From Streptomyces himalayensis subsp. himalayensis (lineage in GTDB: Bacteria > Actinomycetota > Actinomycetes > Streptomycetales > Streptomycetaceae), in the NCBI RefSeq assembly GCF_013778455.1, contig NZ_JACEHE010000008.1, forward strand, positions 1 through 64,000: a stretch of 64,000 bases of DNA, in the 5' to 3' direction. The position numbers and the translations under genes were made by a program. The notes below the pieces were generated by a model that searched no databases, had not been told where the DNA came from, and saw only the letters and a list, made by a program, of their open reading frames with translations. Below, piece by piece: positions 8,089-16,108 of this stretch (position 1 is the stretch's first letter; every line of letters starts with the position of its first letter).

Positions 8089-8934
8089 GTGGATGAGACG
8101 GTGCTGACCGAAGACGGGGTCCGGCTGTGGGCGACCCGAGGCGGCGAGGGCACTCCGGTGGTCTTCTGCCACGGCGGACCCGGCATCTGGGATTTCTTGG
8201 GCGACTTGGCCGAGCTCTTGACTGACCGGGCCACCGTGCACCGCTGGGACCAACGGGGATGCGGGCGGTCGCAACGGCGCGGGCCGTACTCGGTCGCCCG
8301 ATCCGTGGCCGACCTGGACGCCGTCCGCCGCCACTTCGGGCTGGACCGGATGGCGCTACTGGGCCACTCGTACGGCGCTCAGCTGGCACTGCAGTACGCG
8401 CTGGACCATCCCGAGCGCGTCAGCAAGTTCGTCTACGTCTCCGGCACCGGAATCGACAACCGCGACACCTGGCGGCCGACCTACCAGCGGAACCTGCGCG
8501 CCAACCTCGGGAAATACCTGAAGCGCTGGGAAACACTGGACAGCCGGAAGCGCACCGAAGCGGAAGACCGGGAACTCTGCGTGCTGCAGTGGTCCGCAGA
8601 CTATGCCGACCGGGAGCGGGCGCTGGAACAGGCCAAGGCCGCGGCCACACCCTGGTACGGCGTGAACTTCGAGTGCAGCGCGACCATCAACGCCGAAGTC
8701 AACCGCACCTCGGGAACACCGGAACTGCGGGCGGCATGCGAAAAGTTGGACGTGCCCGTTCTCATCGTGCACGGAGCCGAGGACATCCGACCGAACTGGG
8801 CGCTTGACTCACTGGAACAGGCCCTGCCCCGGGTCTCGCGGAAGACGCTCAACGGCGCAGGGCACCTTCCCTGGGTGGAAGACCCGAACGGCTTTCGGAC
8901 CGTGGTCGGCGACTTCCTCGTCGACCGCAGATAG
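8089..8934 (+). CDS. alpha/beta hydrolase (proline iminopeptidase-like)
   Basis: 281 residues from GTG 8089. Alpha/beta-hydrolase features in order: oxyanion-hole HGGPG from residue 28, WDQRGCGRS, nucleophile elbow GHSYG with Ser94, lid region (residues ~125-200), acid residue in GAEDIRPNW (Asp232), and catalytic His259 in GAGHLPW. HGGPG plus DQRGCGRS is typical of the prolyl aminopeptidase (S33) branch, though many such proteins hydrolyse other small amides or esters. The longer upstream open frame crosses the tRNA relic and is not coding. The ribosome site is weak, so the start is the least certain point. Confidence 0.8.
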   Translation: MDETVLTEDGVRLWATRGGEGTPVVFCHGGPGIWDFLGDLAELLTDRATVHRWDQRGCGRSQRRGPYSVARSVADLDAVRRHFGLDRMALLGHSYGAQLALQYALDHPERVSKFVYVSGTGIDNRDTWRPTYQRNLRANLGKYLKRWETLDSRKRTEAEDRELCVLQWSADYADRERALEQAKAAATPWYGVNFECSATINAEVNRTSGTPELRAACEKLDVPVLIVHGAEDIRPNWALDSLEQALPRVSRKTLNGAGHLPWVEDPNGFRTVVGDFLVDRR

Positions 8935-8945
8935 CTGCCGGATAC

Positions 8946-9128
8946 AGCAGCGAAGCACCAGAGGGGTCCAAGGCACTGACAGCCTCGGGGGATGCAGAAG
9001 CGGTAGGGCACGATGCTTCGGCCGCCCGGACGCAGCTGCGTGAAGCGCAGACGAAGGTTCCACATGCCTACCGCGACTTTGTGACCAAGGCGCGCTACGT
9101 CTTGGAGTCAGCGCCGCCCAACTACTGA
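8946..9128 (+). pseudogene. coding-like fragment without a start
   Basis: A frame running into TGA 9126-9128 encodes a hydrophilic stretch (ALTASGDAEAV, then TKVPHAYRDFVTKARYVLES) with plausible codon usage but no start or ribosome site. Probably the tail of a lost gene. Between it and 9290 I see nothing else. Confidence 0.25.
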
Positions 9129-9290
9129 GACGGCCCAAGGTTCGGGCAGCGCAGGGCCAGTTACGAATCGGAAGATCGCCGTGCCCAGACCTGGACGGCT
9201 GGAACCGGATAGCCGCGGGGCGAACTCCTGTTTAAGACGAAGTCACTACCACACCATGAGAAGTGGCGGAACGTCAGAGGGGGCAGCGGA

Positions 9291-9392
9291 ATGTCACGGG
9301 GATGGAAGATCGCAGTCATCGTGCTTGCGGCGGGGACCGTCGGCTGGTTCCTGTGGCCCTGGTTCCTGTATTCCTGGATGCGCAGGGAGTGA
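9291..9392 (+). CDS. 33-residue single-pass membrane peptide
   Basis: ATG 9291 is preceded by a strong ribosome site (AGAGGGGGCAGCGGA). The product is MSRGWK, a hydrophobic helix with clustered aromatics (IAVIVLAAGTVGWFLWPWF), then YSWMRRE. One membrane helix with basic residues at both ends. It ends 43 bases before a strong terminator hairpin, which supports it being a real transcript. No family recognised. Confidence 0.5.
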   Translation: MSRGWKIAVIVLAAGTVGWFLWPWFLYSWMRRE

Positions 9393-9435
9393 GGCACGAG
9401 ATCCCAGCCGGGCACCCGGTCGGGGGCACCAGCCA

Positions 9436-9469
9436 AAAGGCCCCGGACCGATCAAGGTCCGGGGCCTTT
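9436..9469. terminator. strong bidirectional terminator
   Basis: Perfect 14-base arms AAAGGCCCCGGACC and GGTCCGGGGCCTTT around the loop GATCAA. It sits between two genes that point at each other (9291 + and 9516 -) and could stop both. Its 3' half is duplicated immediately after. Confidence 0.85.
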
Positions 9470-9496
9470 GAACCGATCAAGATCCGGGGCCTTTGA
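9447..9496 (+). repeat. 25-base tandem duplication inside the terminator
   Basis: Units 9447-9471 and 9472-9496 differ at one base. The duplication copies the loop and right arm of the terminator, so the single left arm can pair with either copy. Confidence 0.85.
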
Positions 9497-9515
9497 ACGG
9501 GGGTCTTCGGAGCTG

Positions 9516-9746
9516 CTAGCAGTAGTACTCCTCGTAATACCAGTTGCCGTACCCGTCTTCCACATACGACCAGCAGACGTAGTCGTACTCCTCCATGGCG
9601 TGATGCGACTGCGTCGCATGGGTCGCGGCTGGGGCACTGGACGTGGTGGCCGCCGAGGCCGGCGCGCTCGACACGGCCACGAGTCCGCCGAAGAGCATGG
9701 CGGACGCGGCGCCTGCCGTCAGAGTCCGCTTCGCGAGGTTACGCAT
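9516..9746 (-). CDS. secreted Tyr-rich mini-protein
   Basis: 76 residues from ATG 9746 (AAAGGCAGG ribosome site); a GTG at 9764 would add six residues and lacks its own site. Residues 1-38 are a signal peptide (MRNLAKRTL, Ala/Gly/Leu core, cleavage at ASA). The mature ~38-residue peptide starts with a Thr/Ser/His linker and ends in MEEYDYVCWSYVEDGYGNW plus YYEEYYC: nine Tyr, two Trp and two Cys (one C-terminal), strongly acidic. A disulfide-closed loop of 17 residues is possible. No known family recognised. Confidence 0.65.
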   Translation of the reverse strand: MRNLAKRTLTAGAASAMLFGGLVAVSSAPASAATTSSAPAATHATQSHHAMEEYDYVCWSYVEDGYGNWYYEEYYC

Positions 9747-9909
9747 GGTGATCCTGCCTTTCACTGGACGTTTTCCACCTGATGGCGGTGGGTCTGAGGT
9801 CCAGTAAGCGGGGCCATGGGGGCCGGCGTCACGTCACGCAAAATCGCATCTTGACACCGCCAGTTGATCTTGGGTGCCGCGGGACGGAGCGAACCGCGGC
9901 CGGCCCAGG

Positions 9910-9953
9910 TCTACCGTCCAGGCCCTACGGATCTACCGTCTAGGCCCTACGGA
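9910..9953 (+). repeat. 22-base tandem repeat upstream of nat
   Basis: Two units (9910-9931, 9932-9953) with one mismatch, each containing TCTACCGTC and AGGCCCTACGGA, 60 bases before the N-acetyltransferase start. It could be a promoter or operator element, or simply a duplication. Confidence 0.6.
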
Positions 9954-10013
9954 CGAGACAGCCCGGTCCCCTGGTCCGACGTCGACGCCGCCGTCCGTCC
10001 CTACGATCGGAGC

Positions 10014-10883
10014 ATGGCTCACACGACCGCACCGGCGACCTCCAGCGTGCCCGCCCCCTCCCCCAGCGAGTCACCTCGGCTCGACCTCGACGCGTATCTG
10101 GCGCGTATCGGCTGGTCAGGAAGGCGTGAGGCGAGTGCGGAGACGCTGCGCTCGGTGCATCGGGCCCACATCCAGGGCATTCCGTTCGAGAACGTCCAGC
10201 CCGTCCTCGGCTCCGCGCCCTCCCTCGCGCTGGACGACCTGCAGGCCAAGCTGGTCCGTAGCCGCCGCGGTGGCTACTGCTTCGAGCACAACACCCTCTT
10301 CGCCGCCGTCCTGGAAGCGCTCGGCTTCGGCGTCACCCGCCTCGCCGCACGCGTCCGCGTCGGCGCACAGGGCGCCGTGCGCCCGCGTACGCACATGCTT
10401 CTCCTGGTGGACGTGCCGGACGAATCCCGGCAGTACCTCGCCGACGTCGGCTTCGGCAGCATCGGCGGCCTGCTCGAAGCCATCCCGCTGACGGCCGGCT
10501 CCGAGGTCCACGACGGCGGCCGCACGCACCGCCTGGTCCGCGAGCCGCATCAGGGCCTGGAGGACCTGTGGGTTCTACAGGCGTTCCAGGAGGGCGCGTG
10601 GTTCGACCAGTACGCCTTCACCCGGGAGCCGTTCGAACCTTCCGACTACGAGGTCATCAACTGGCACGTGGCGACCAACCCCCGCTCCCCCTTCCAGCAC
10701 ACTCTCTACGCCCAGCGCACCACGCCCGACGGCCATCTCGCCCTCGCCGGACACGTGTTGGTGATCACGCGGGCCGACGGTACCTGCGAGAAGCGGGAGT
10801 TGACGGACCCGGCGGAGCTGCGGCGGGTGCTGGACTCCGACTTCGGCATCGAACTGCCGGAGACGGCACGGCTGGAGTTCTAG
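10014..10883 (+). CDS. nat: arylamine N-acetyltransferase
   Basis: 289-residue cytosolic enzyme transferring acetyl from acetyl-CoA to arylamines, hydrazines or aminobenzoates. The thiol-protease-like triad is complete: Cys89 in RGGYCFEHN, His127 in RPRTHMLLL, Asp144 in LADVGFG; IPFENVQP near the N-terminus is also family-typical. Length is normal. ATG 10014 has CGGAG before it; the reading frame upstream to 9864 lies in the tandem-repeat leader and is not coding. The following ABC importer runs the same way but has its own promoter region. Confidence 0.9.
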   Translation: MAHTTAPATSSVPAPSPSESPRLDLDAYLARIGWSGRREASAETLRSVHRAHIQGIPFENVQPVLGSAPSLALDDLQAKLVRSRRGGYCFEHNTLFAAVLEALGFGVTRLAARVRVGAQGAVRPRTHMLLLVDVPDESRQYLADVGFGSIGGLLEAIPLTAGSEVHDGGRTHRLVREPHQGLEDLWVLQAFQEGAWFDQYAFTREPFEPSDYEVINWHVATNPRSPFQHTLYAQRTTPDGHLALAGHVLVITRADGTCEKRELTDPAELRRVLDSDFGIELPETARLEF

Positions 10884-10952
10884 GGACCCGGGGGTCCGTC
10901 GTCGCCGGGCGGCAGCAGTCCAGTGGTTGAGAATTCACCAAGCCGTCGTAAG

Positions 10953-10971
10953 TTTGGTAAGGCTTGCCTCA
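10953..10971 (+). promoter_or_regulatory. iron-box-like operator (DmdR/IdeR type)
   Basis: TTTGGTAAGGCTTGCCTCA matches the 19-base actinobacterial iron box TTAGGTTAGGCTAACCTAA at 14 positions, including both GG-T and CCT half-site cores. It lies 74 bases before the ABC lipoprotein start, where iron-bound DmdR1 repressor would block transcription. Match by eye only. Confidence 0.5.
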
Positions 10972-11044
10972 TATACTGCATTTCCCTTGGCGCCGTACAT
11001 GGCACGCCAGAGGCACACCCATGCCCGTACGACAGGACCTTGAC

Positions 11045-12574
11045 ATGCGCACCCCCTCCCGCGGGCTCATCGCGGCACTTGCCCTCACCCCTTTGCTGGC
11101 CGGCTGTTTCGCGTCGGGCCAGAGCGACAGCAGCTCGGGGGCGGGCTCGAAAGAGGGAGCGGCCGGGCGCCTGCGGGTCGCCCTCGCCGTACCGCCGGCG
11201 CAGGCCCTGTCTCCGTACAGCAACGACGCCACCGTGCTGAGCAAGCTGTCCGTCGCCGAAGGCCTCACCGCCCTGGACGAGGACGGCGCCGCCGCACCCG
11301 CGCTCGCGCGGTCCTGGAAGCGGAACGACGCCACCACCTGGACCTTCGAGCTGCGCAAGGCGTCGTTCCAGGACGGCACCGAGGTCACCGCCCAGTCCGT
11401 CGTCGACGCGCTGGACCACGCGAACGAGGCCGAGACCAAGCCCCGTGTCCTCAGCGACGTGAGCCTGACGGCCAAGGCCGAGGACGCCGACACCGTCACC
11501 ATCACCACCAAGAGCGCCGACCCGGTGCTGCCGCTGCGGCTGGCGAGCCCCGCACTCGCCATCCTCTCCGCGAAGGCGTACGCGAAGGACGGCACCGTCA
11601 GCCCGGTCGGCACCGGCACCGGTCCCTTCGAGATCACCCGTCTCAGCGGCAAGACCAGCGCCGCCCTCACCCGCTTCGACGGCTACTGGGGCGGCAAGGC
11701 GAAGGCCCCGGGCATCGATGTGAGCTGGATCGCGGACGGCACCGCCAGGGCCAACGCGCTGCGCGGCGGCGACGTCGACATCGCCGAGTGGATCCCCACC
11801 GCCCAGGCGAAGCTGCTGGACAAGGACACCCGTCACGAGGTGCCTTCCGTGCGCACCGACAGCCTGGTCCTCAACACCGGCAGCGGCATCTTCACCGACG
11901 CCACGCTGCGCGCGGCCGCCCGCGAGGCCGTGGACGGTTCCGCTCTCGTCGACTCCGTCTTCGGCGGGTACGCGGACCCGGCCGAGGGCCTGTTCGGGCC
12001 CGCCGTTCCCTGGACGGCCGGCAAGCGCGTCGAGGTCACCGGCCGCGCCAAGGCCGCGACCACCGCACAGGTCAAGGCCGAGACGAAGGGCAAGACCCTG
12101 CGCCTGGCCACGTACACCAACCGCGCCGAACTGCCCGAGGCCGCGAGCGTCCTCCAGCAGCAGCTGGAGAAGGCCGGGTTCAGGGTCAAGCAGGACGTAC
12201 GCGAGTACACGCAGATGGAAGCCGACCTCCTCGCCGGCAAGTACGACGCGCTCGTCTTCTCCCGGGTGACGCTCCTCGACACCGGGGACGCGGTCGCCTA
12301 CCTCGCGAGCGACTACACGAGTGACGGCGTCTACAACATCGCCGCTCTGAAGGACTCCGCGGTCGACAAGGCCATCAGGGCCGCCGCCGAGGAGAGCGAC
12401 ACGGCGGAGCGGCAGCAGAAGATCATGCGGGCGGAGGCGGAGATCCTGCGCACCGACGCCGTCGTGCCGCTGGTCCACGAGAAGGCCGTGCAGGGAATCG
12501 CCCCTGATGTCGAAGGCGTGCTCCTCGATCCCCGCGAGCGCTCCCTGATCGACCTCGACACGCACCTGAAGTAG
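11045..12574 (+). CDS. ABC transporter substrate-binding lipoprotein (peptide/nickel family)
   Basis: 509 residues from ATG 11045 (AGGA upstream). Lipobox LLAGC with Cys21, then a short Ser/Gly linker and the family 5 (DppA/NikA/OppA) fold: SPYSNDATVLSKLSVAEGL, then ALARSWKRNDATTWTFELRK and VGTGTGPFEITR. It delivers an oligopeptide-sized or metal-chelate ligand to the permease encoded six bases downstream. The iron-box-like site in front suggests iron-responsive expression, so a metallophore or metal complex is as plausible as a peptide. No His-rich metal site is obvious. Confidence 0.85.
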   Translation: MRTPSRGLIAALALTPLLAGCFASGQSDSSSGAGSKEGAAGRLRVALAVPPAQALSPYSNDATVLSKLSVAEGLTALDEDGAAAPALARSWKRNDATTWTFELRKASFQDGTEVTAQSVVDALDHANEAETKPRVLSDVSLTAKAEDADTVTITTKSADPVLPLRLASPALAILSAKAYAKDGTVSPVGTGTGPFEITRLSGKTSAALTRFDGYWGGKAKAPGIDVSWIADGTARANALRGGDVDIAEWIPTAQAKLLDKDTRHEVPSVRTDSLVLNTGSGIFTDATLRAAAREAVDGSALVDSVFGGYADPAEGLFGPAVPWTAGKRVEVTGRAKAATTAQVKAETKGKTLRLATYTNRAELPEAASVLQQQLEKAGFRVKQDVREYTQMEADLLAGKYDALVFSRVTLLDTGDAVAYLASDYTSDGVYNIAALKDSAVDKAIRAAAEESDTAERQQKIMRAEAEILRTDAVVPLVHEKAVQGIAPDVEGVLLDPRERSLIDLDTHLK

Positions 12575-12580
12575 CACCGG

Positions 12581-14335
12581 ATGAGCGTCGCCCACGGCCT
12601 CGCCCCTGCCCGCCCGCGCCGGTGGCGGTCGGGGGCCGGCCGCGTACTCGCCGGCGCCGGGCTGGTGACCGCCGTCGCCCTGCTGCCCTGGCTGTCCAGG
12701 ACCGACCCCGCGCTGACAGTCCTGCGGGCACGCTCCGCCGATCAGGATCCATCGCCCGCGGACCTGGCCGCCGTACGTGAGCAACTGGGCCTCGACGAAG
12801 GGCCGCTCGCCCATCTCGCCGCCTGGCTGGGCGGCATGGCGCGCGGGGACGCGGGCACCTCCTGGGTGTCGGGCGAACCGGTCCTGCCCCAGGTGACGGG
12901 CGCCTTCGGAGTCTCCGTCACGCTGATGCTGGGCGCGCTCGCGGTCACCGTCCTGGTGGCCGGACTGGTCTGCGCCCGCACGGTCTTCCTGGGTTCCCGG
13001 CGGCGGCTGCGGCAGGATCGGGTGAGCACCGGGCCCGCGGTTCTGGCCGCTCTTCCGAAGTTCCTGCTCGCTTCCCTGCTCGCCACGGTGTGCGGGGTGT
13101 GGCTGGGCTGGTTCCCCTCGAGCGGCTGGGAGGGGCCGCAGTCCATGGTGCTGCCCGCCCTCGCCCTCGGCATACCGTCCGGGGCGATGATCGGCGGGCT
13201 GCTCGACCAGGCGCTGCCCGCCGCCTTCCACGAGCCATGGGCCCGGACGTGGTACTCCGTCGGGTTCCCGCCCGGCCACACCGCCCGGCACGCGCTGCGC
13301 CGGGCGCTGCCCGGCGTGCTTCCGCAGTTGCTGCCGACCGTCGTGGCGCTGGTCGGGGGCGCCGTCGCCGTGGAGAAGATCTTCAACATCCCCGGGCTCG
13401 GCCGCCTCGCCCTCGACGCCGCCATCGCCCAGGACCTCCCGCTGCTGCAGACCGCGACGCTCGCACTCGCTCTGCTCGGCATGGCCGCCGGTCTCCTCGT
13501 GGGGGCCCTGCGGCACGCACTCCTCGGCCGTCCGCTCCGGGACGGCGCCCTGCCCGCGCTGCACCGCCCCGCCCTCCCGCAGGGGCGCGCTCTGCGCTGG
13601 GTCGCCGGGTCCTGCGCCGTTGTGCTGCTCGGCCTAGTCGCAGCCGGACTGCTGCGCGACCCACTGCACGTCGACACGGTGGCGCGGCTGGTGCCGCCCT
13701 CCGTCGCCCACCCGCTCGGCACGGACTCGCTGGGCCGTGATCTGCTGGCCCGGCTGGGTCACGGGGCGCTGCGCACGGCGGGCGTGGCGCTCGCCGTCAC
13801 AGCCGTCGGCGCCGTCACGGGACTGCTGCTCGGCATGGTGCCGCAGGTGAGCGCGGGCCTGACAGAAGCGGCGGCGACCCTGCCGGCCGTCCTCGCGGGA
13901 CTGCTGACGACCGCGGTGACCGGGGCGTCCGTCTGGGGCGCGGCGTGCGCGGTGTGCCTCGTCGGCTGGAGCCCCTACGCCGCCCAGAGCGCCGCGCTCC
14001 TCGAACAGGAACGGGCAAGCGGCCACATCGCCGCGTCCGTCTCGCTCGGCGCCGGGCGGCTGCACCTGCTCCGCCGCCACATGCTGCCCGCGCTCGTGCC
14101 GGCCCTCCTCCGCAACGCCCTGCTGCGGCTGCCCACCACCGTCCTCGTGCTGGCCTCCCTGGGCTTCCTCGGCCTGGGCGAGCAGCCCCCCACTCCGGAG
14201 TGGGGGCGGCTCCTGTCCGAGAACCAGCCGTACGCCGAGCTGGCACCCTGGACCGTCCTGGGCCCGGCCGGCGCCCTCGTCCTGCTCTCCGTGCTCGCCG
14301 TGTCGGGCACCGCGCTGCGTCAGCGCAGTGCATGA
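12581..14335 (+). CDS. fused two-domain ABC permease (DppB-DppC type)
   Basis: 584 residues in which both permease subunits, normally separate ~300-residue proteins, are joined. The N-terminal half resembles DppB/NikB and has the coupling-helix region ending VVALVGGAVAVEKIFNIPGL. The C-terminal half begins with the DppC/NikC hallmark HPLGTDSLGRDLLARL and has its own coupling region with SLGAGRLHLLRRHMLP. About eleven to twelve membrane helices. It needs a cytosolic ATPase pair; none is intact nearby, and the gene starting in the ATGA overlap at its end is truncated. Confidence 0.85.
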   Translation: MSVAHGLAPARPRRWRSGAGRVLAGAGLVTAVALLPWLSRTDPALTVLRARSADQDPSPADLAAVREQLGLDEGPLAHLAAWLGGMARGDAGTSWVSGEPVLPQVTGAFGVSVTLMLGALAVTVLVAGLVCARTVFLGSRRRLRQDRVSTGPAVLAALPKFLLASLLATVCGVWLGWFPSSGWEGPQSMVLPALALGIPSGAMIGGLLDQALPAAFHEPWARTWYSVGFPPGHTARHALRRALPGVLPQLLPTVVALVGGAVAVEKIFNIPGLGRLALDAAIAQDLPLLQTATLALALLGMAAGLLVGALRHALLGRPLRDGALPALHRPALPQGRALRWVAGSCAVVLLGLVAAGLLRDPLHVDTVARLVPPSVAHPLGTDSLGRDLLARLGHGALRTAGVALAVTAVGAVTGLLLGMVPQVSAGLTEAAATLPAVLAGLLTTAVTGASVWGAACAVCLVGWSPYAAQSAALLEQERASGHIAASVSLGAGRLHLLRRHMLPALVPALLRNALLRLPTTVLVLASLGFLGLGEQPPTPEWGRLLSENQPYAELAPWTVLGPAGALVLLSVLAVSGTALRQRSA

Positions 14336-14439
14336 CCGCAGCCGCGAGATCCGAAGGCGCGTCGCCCGCGCTCCCCTCGATGACTCCTCTCCGGCAACCG
14401 GGCCGTCTCACAGGTAGTCGTCCAGGCGTGCCACGGTGA
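14332..14439 (+). pseudogene. truncated start of a third ABC gene (probably the ATPase)
   Basis: ATG 14332 overlaps the permease stop in an ATGA junction, the usual translational coupling of transporter operons. The frame reads MTAAARSEGASPALPSMTPL and then runs into the oppositely oriented deacetylase gene, ending at 14437-14439 after 35 codons. No P-loop or ABC signature follows. The position fits the missing ATP-binding subunit, cut off by a deletion or rearrangement near 14,400. The identity of the lost gene is inference from operon logic. Confidence 0.4.
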
Positions 14440-15259
14440 AACCCTGTTCCTGGATGCGCCGGAGCAAGGTGAGTGTCATCTCGGTCGCTGTGGTGCCTTT
14501 GAGGTCTTTCGCGCCACGGAAATGGGCGAGGATGATGTCGCCCGGGTGCAGCTTTCCGTCACCCCGCTGGTAACGCAGGTTCTTGATCTGCATGGTTTCG
14601 CGCCACAGAACGATGGCTTCGATGCCGCAGGACTGTGCGGCAGCGCGGGTTGCTTCATTCCAGTTGCCGTACGGCGGCCGGAAGAATCGCGGGGGCGTTC
14701 CGTATTCTTCGGCAAGTCTCCGTTGCTGACCGCAGATCTCGTTCTCCTGAGCAGATTGCGAGAGCGCGAGGAGGTCGGGGTGGGTCAGCGTGTGGTTCTG
14801 GATGGCGTTACCGAGGTCCTGCAGGGGCTTGAAATAGTTGTAGCCATTCCTGATCGCCGCGTCGGTGAGGAACATGGTGAAAGGGATGCGCAAGTCCTGC
14901 ATCATCCTGACGAATTCAGGGTCCTTCTCGGCGCCGTCATCGAAGGTCAGGAAGACAACCCTGTCCTTCACCGGGACGTCCTGGATTACCGGCACTGAAC
15001 CTAGAGACATTTTTCCCGGCTTGACCTGTGGCGGGGTGGGCGGTGCGGGCAGCGGTTCGAGTCCCCATGCGCGGAAAGCGGCCGTTCTGTGGCTCTCGCC
15101 GGGTCCTTTACGGGGATTCGGCGAGACAGGTGCGGAGGGTGCCGAGGCTTCCCGTGTCACAGTTCCCGGCTTCTTCGCTGACGGATTTGATGCGCACCCC
15201 GGCACGAGCATGGACATGATCCCTGCCGCGAGGAGCAGTACGGCTGCTTTGGTTCGCAT
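14408..15259 (-). CDS. NodB-type polysaccharide deacetylase lipoprotein
   Basis: 283 residues. Lipobox MLVPGC with Cys22 anchors it outside the membrane; a Pro-rich linker (residues 25-95) leads to the carbohydrate esterase 4 domain. Motifs: TFDDG with Asp107-Asp108, the metal pair NHTLTH (His156, His160), and RFFRPPYG at 191-198. These give the Asp-His-His metal site used to remove N-acetyl groups from peptidoglycan or other amino-sugar polymers. The C-terminal motif with the catalytic His appears as DIILAHF. It points toward, and nearly touches, the truncated ABC operon. Confidence 0.85.
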   Translation of the reverse strand: MRTKAAVLLLAAGIMSMLVPGCASNPSAKKPGTVTREASAPSAPVSPNPRKGPGESHRTAAFRAWGLEPLPAPPTPPQVKPGKMSLGSVPVIQDVPVKDRVVFLTFDDGAEKDPEFVRMMQDLRIPFTMFLTDAAIRNGYNYFKPLQDLGNAIQNHTLTHPDLLALSQSAQENEICGQQRRLAEEYGTPPRFFRPPYGNWNEATRAAAQSCGIEAIVLWRETMQIKNLRYQRGDGKLHPGDIILAHFRGAKDLKGTTATEMTLTLLRRIQEQGFTVARLDDYL

Positions 15260-15464
15260 GAGGGGACCGTATCGATGTACAGAAAGAGTCGTTTGCTTGA
15301 ATAGCTCTGCCCGATGTGAATTCCCCGGCAGAGAGTATTTCCCGGGTTAGATTCTGGTTGGATTCTGGCTCGACGTAGTTCGACGTCCGGCTCGCGCCGC
15401 TCGGTCGCGGTCCTGACCTTGCCCGTGCCGACCCTGGAGTACGCGGCCGGGTTAGCATCCGGCC

Positions 15465-16007
15465 ATGACTGCTGACAACGCTGTGGAAAACGTCGGAGAC
15501 GTCGACGGCTCCGGCTCCGTGTACGACGTCGAGATCGGGGCGCTGCAGGGCGGCTCCGCCGATCTCGGCCAGTACCGCGGGAAGGCCGCGCTCATCGTGA
15601 ACGTCGCATCGAAGTGCGGGCTCACGCCCCAGTACGCGGGGCTGGAGCGGCTGCACGAGCAGTACGCCGGACGCGGGTTCACAGTCCTCGGGGTGCCCTG
15701 CAACCAGTTCATGGGGCAGGAGCCCGGTACCTCGGAGGAGATCGCCGAGTTCTGCTCCGCGACGTACGGCGTGACCTTCCCGATGACCGAGAAGGCCGAG
15801 GTCAACGGGGACGGACGGCACGCGCTGTACGAGCGGCTGGTCGGGTTCGCCGATGCGGAGGGGCACAGCGGGGACATCCGCTGGAACTTCGAGAAGTTCC
15901 TCGTCTCCGCCGACGGTTCCGTGGTCGCGCGCTTCTCGCCGCAGACGGAGCCGGAGTCGGCGGAGGTCGTGGCGGCGATCGAGAAGGTGCTTCCCGTCTC
16001 CGCCTGA
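15465..16007 (+). CDS. glutathione peroxidase-family thiol peroxidase
   Basis: 180 residues of the Gpx/BtuE family: NVASKCGLTPQY with peroxidatic Cys51 (Cys, not selenocysteine), VPCNQF with a second Cys at 79, and WNFEKFLV. Tetrad partners Asn and Trp are present. Actinobacterial members reduce hydroperoxides with thioredoxin or mycothiol rather than glutathione. About 20 residues precede the usual family start. ATG chosen at the head of that acidic extension. Monocistronic, ending in a large hairpin array. Confidence 0.88.
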   Translation: MTADNAVENVGDVDGSGSVYDVEIGALQGGSADLGQYRGKAALIVNVASKCGLTPQYAGLERLHEQYAGRGFTVLGVPCNQFMGQEPGTSEEIAEFCSATYGVTFPMTEKAEVNGDGRHALYERLVGFADAEGHSGDIRWNFEKFLVSADGSVVARFSPQTEPESAEVVAAIEKVLPVSA

Positions 16008-16025
16008 CGATCAGCCACGGGCCAC

Positions 16026-16090
16026 GGGCCACGGGCCACAGGCCACAAGCCACAGGCCTTGTGGCCCGCCCGGCCCGTGGCCCGGATTTT
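16026..16090. terminator. GCCACGG-repeat hairpin terminator
   Basis: Heptad repeats of GCCACGG/GCCACAG/GCCACAA build nested stems: GGGCCACGGGCC (16026-16037) pairs perfectly with GGCCCGTGGCCC (16072-16083), and GGCCACAAG (16041-16049) with CTTGTGGCC (16058-16066). ATTTT follows. It separates the converging peroxidase and trypco2 genes. Confidence 0.75.
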
Positions 16091-16108
16091 CTCGCGGTGT
16101 ACGCGCGT

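Noticed and set aside
7813..8934. Single 373-residue gene including the alpha/beta hydrolase
   Set aside because: The first ~90 codons cross a tRNA-like fragment and lack coding character; the hydrolase domain starts at GTG 8089.
10880..13564. 894-codon minus-strand open frame
   Set aside because: Antisense shadow of the ABC lipoprotein and permease genes, low-complexity Gly/Arg content, no ribosome site or domain.
15465..16007. Selenocysteine-type glutathione peroxidase
   Set aside because: The peroxidatic position is an ordinary TGC cysteine codon in the frame, not an internal TGA.
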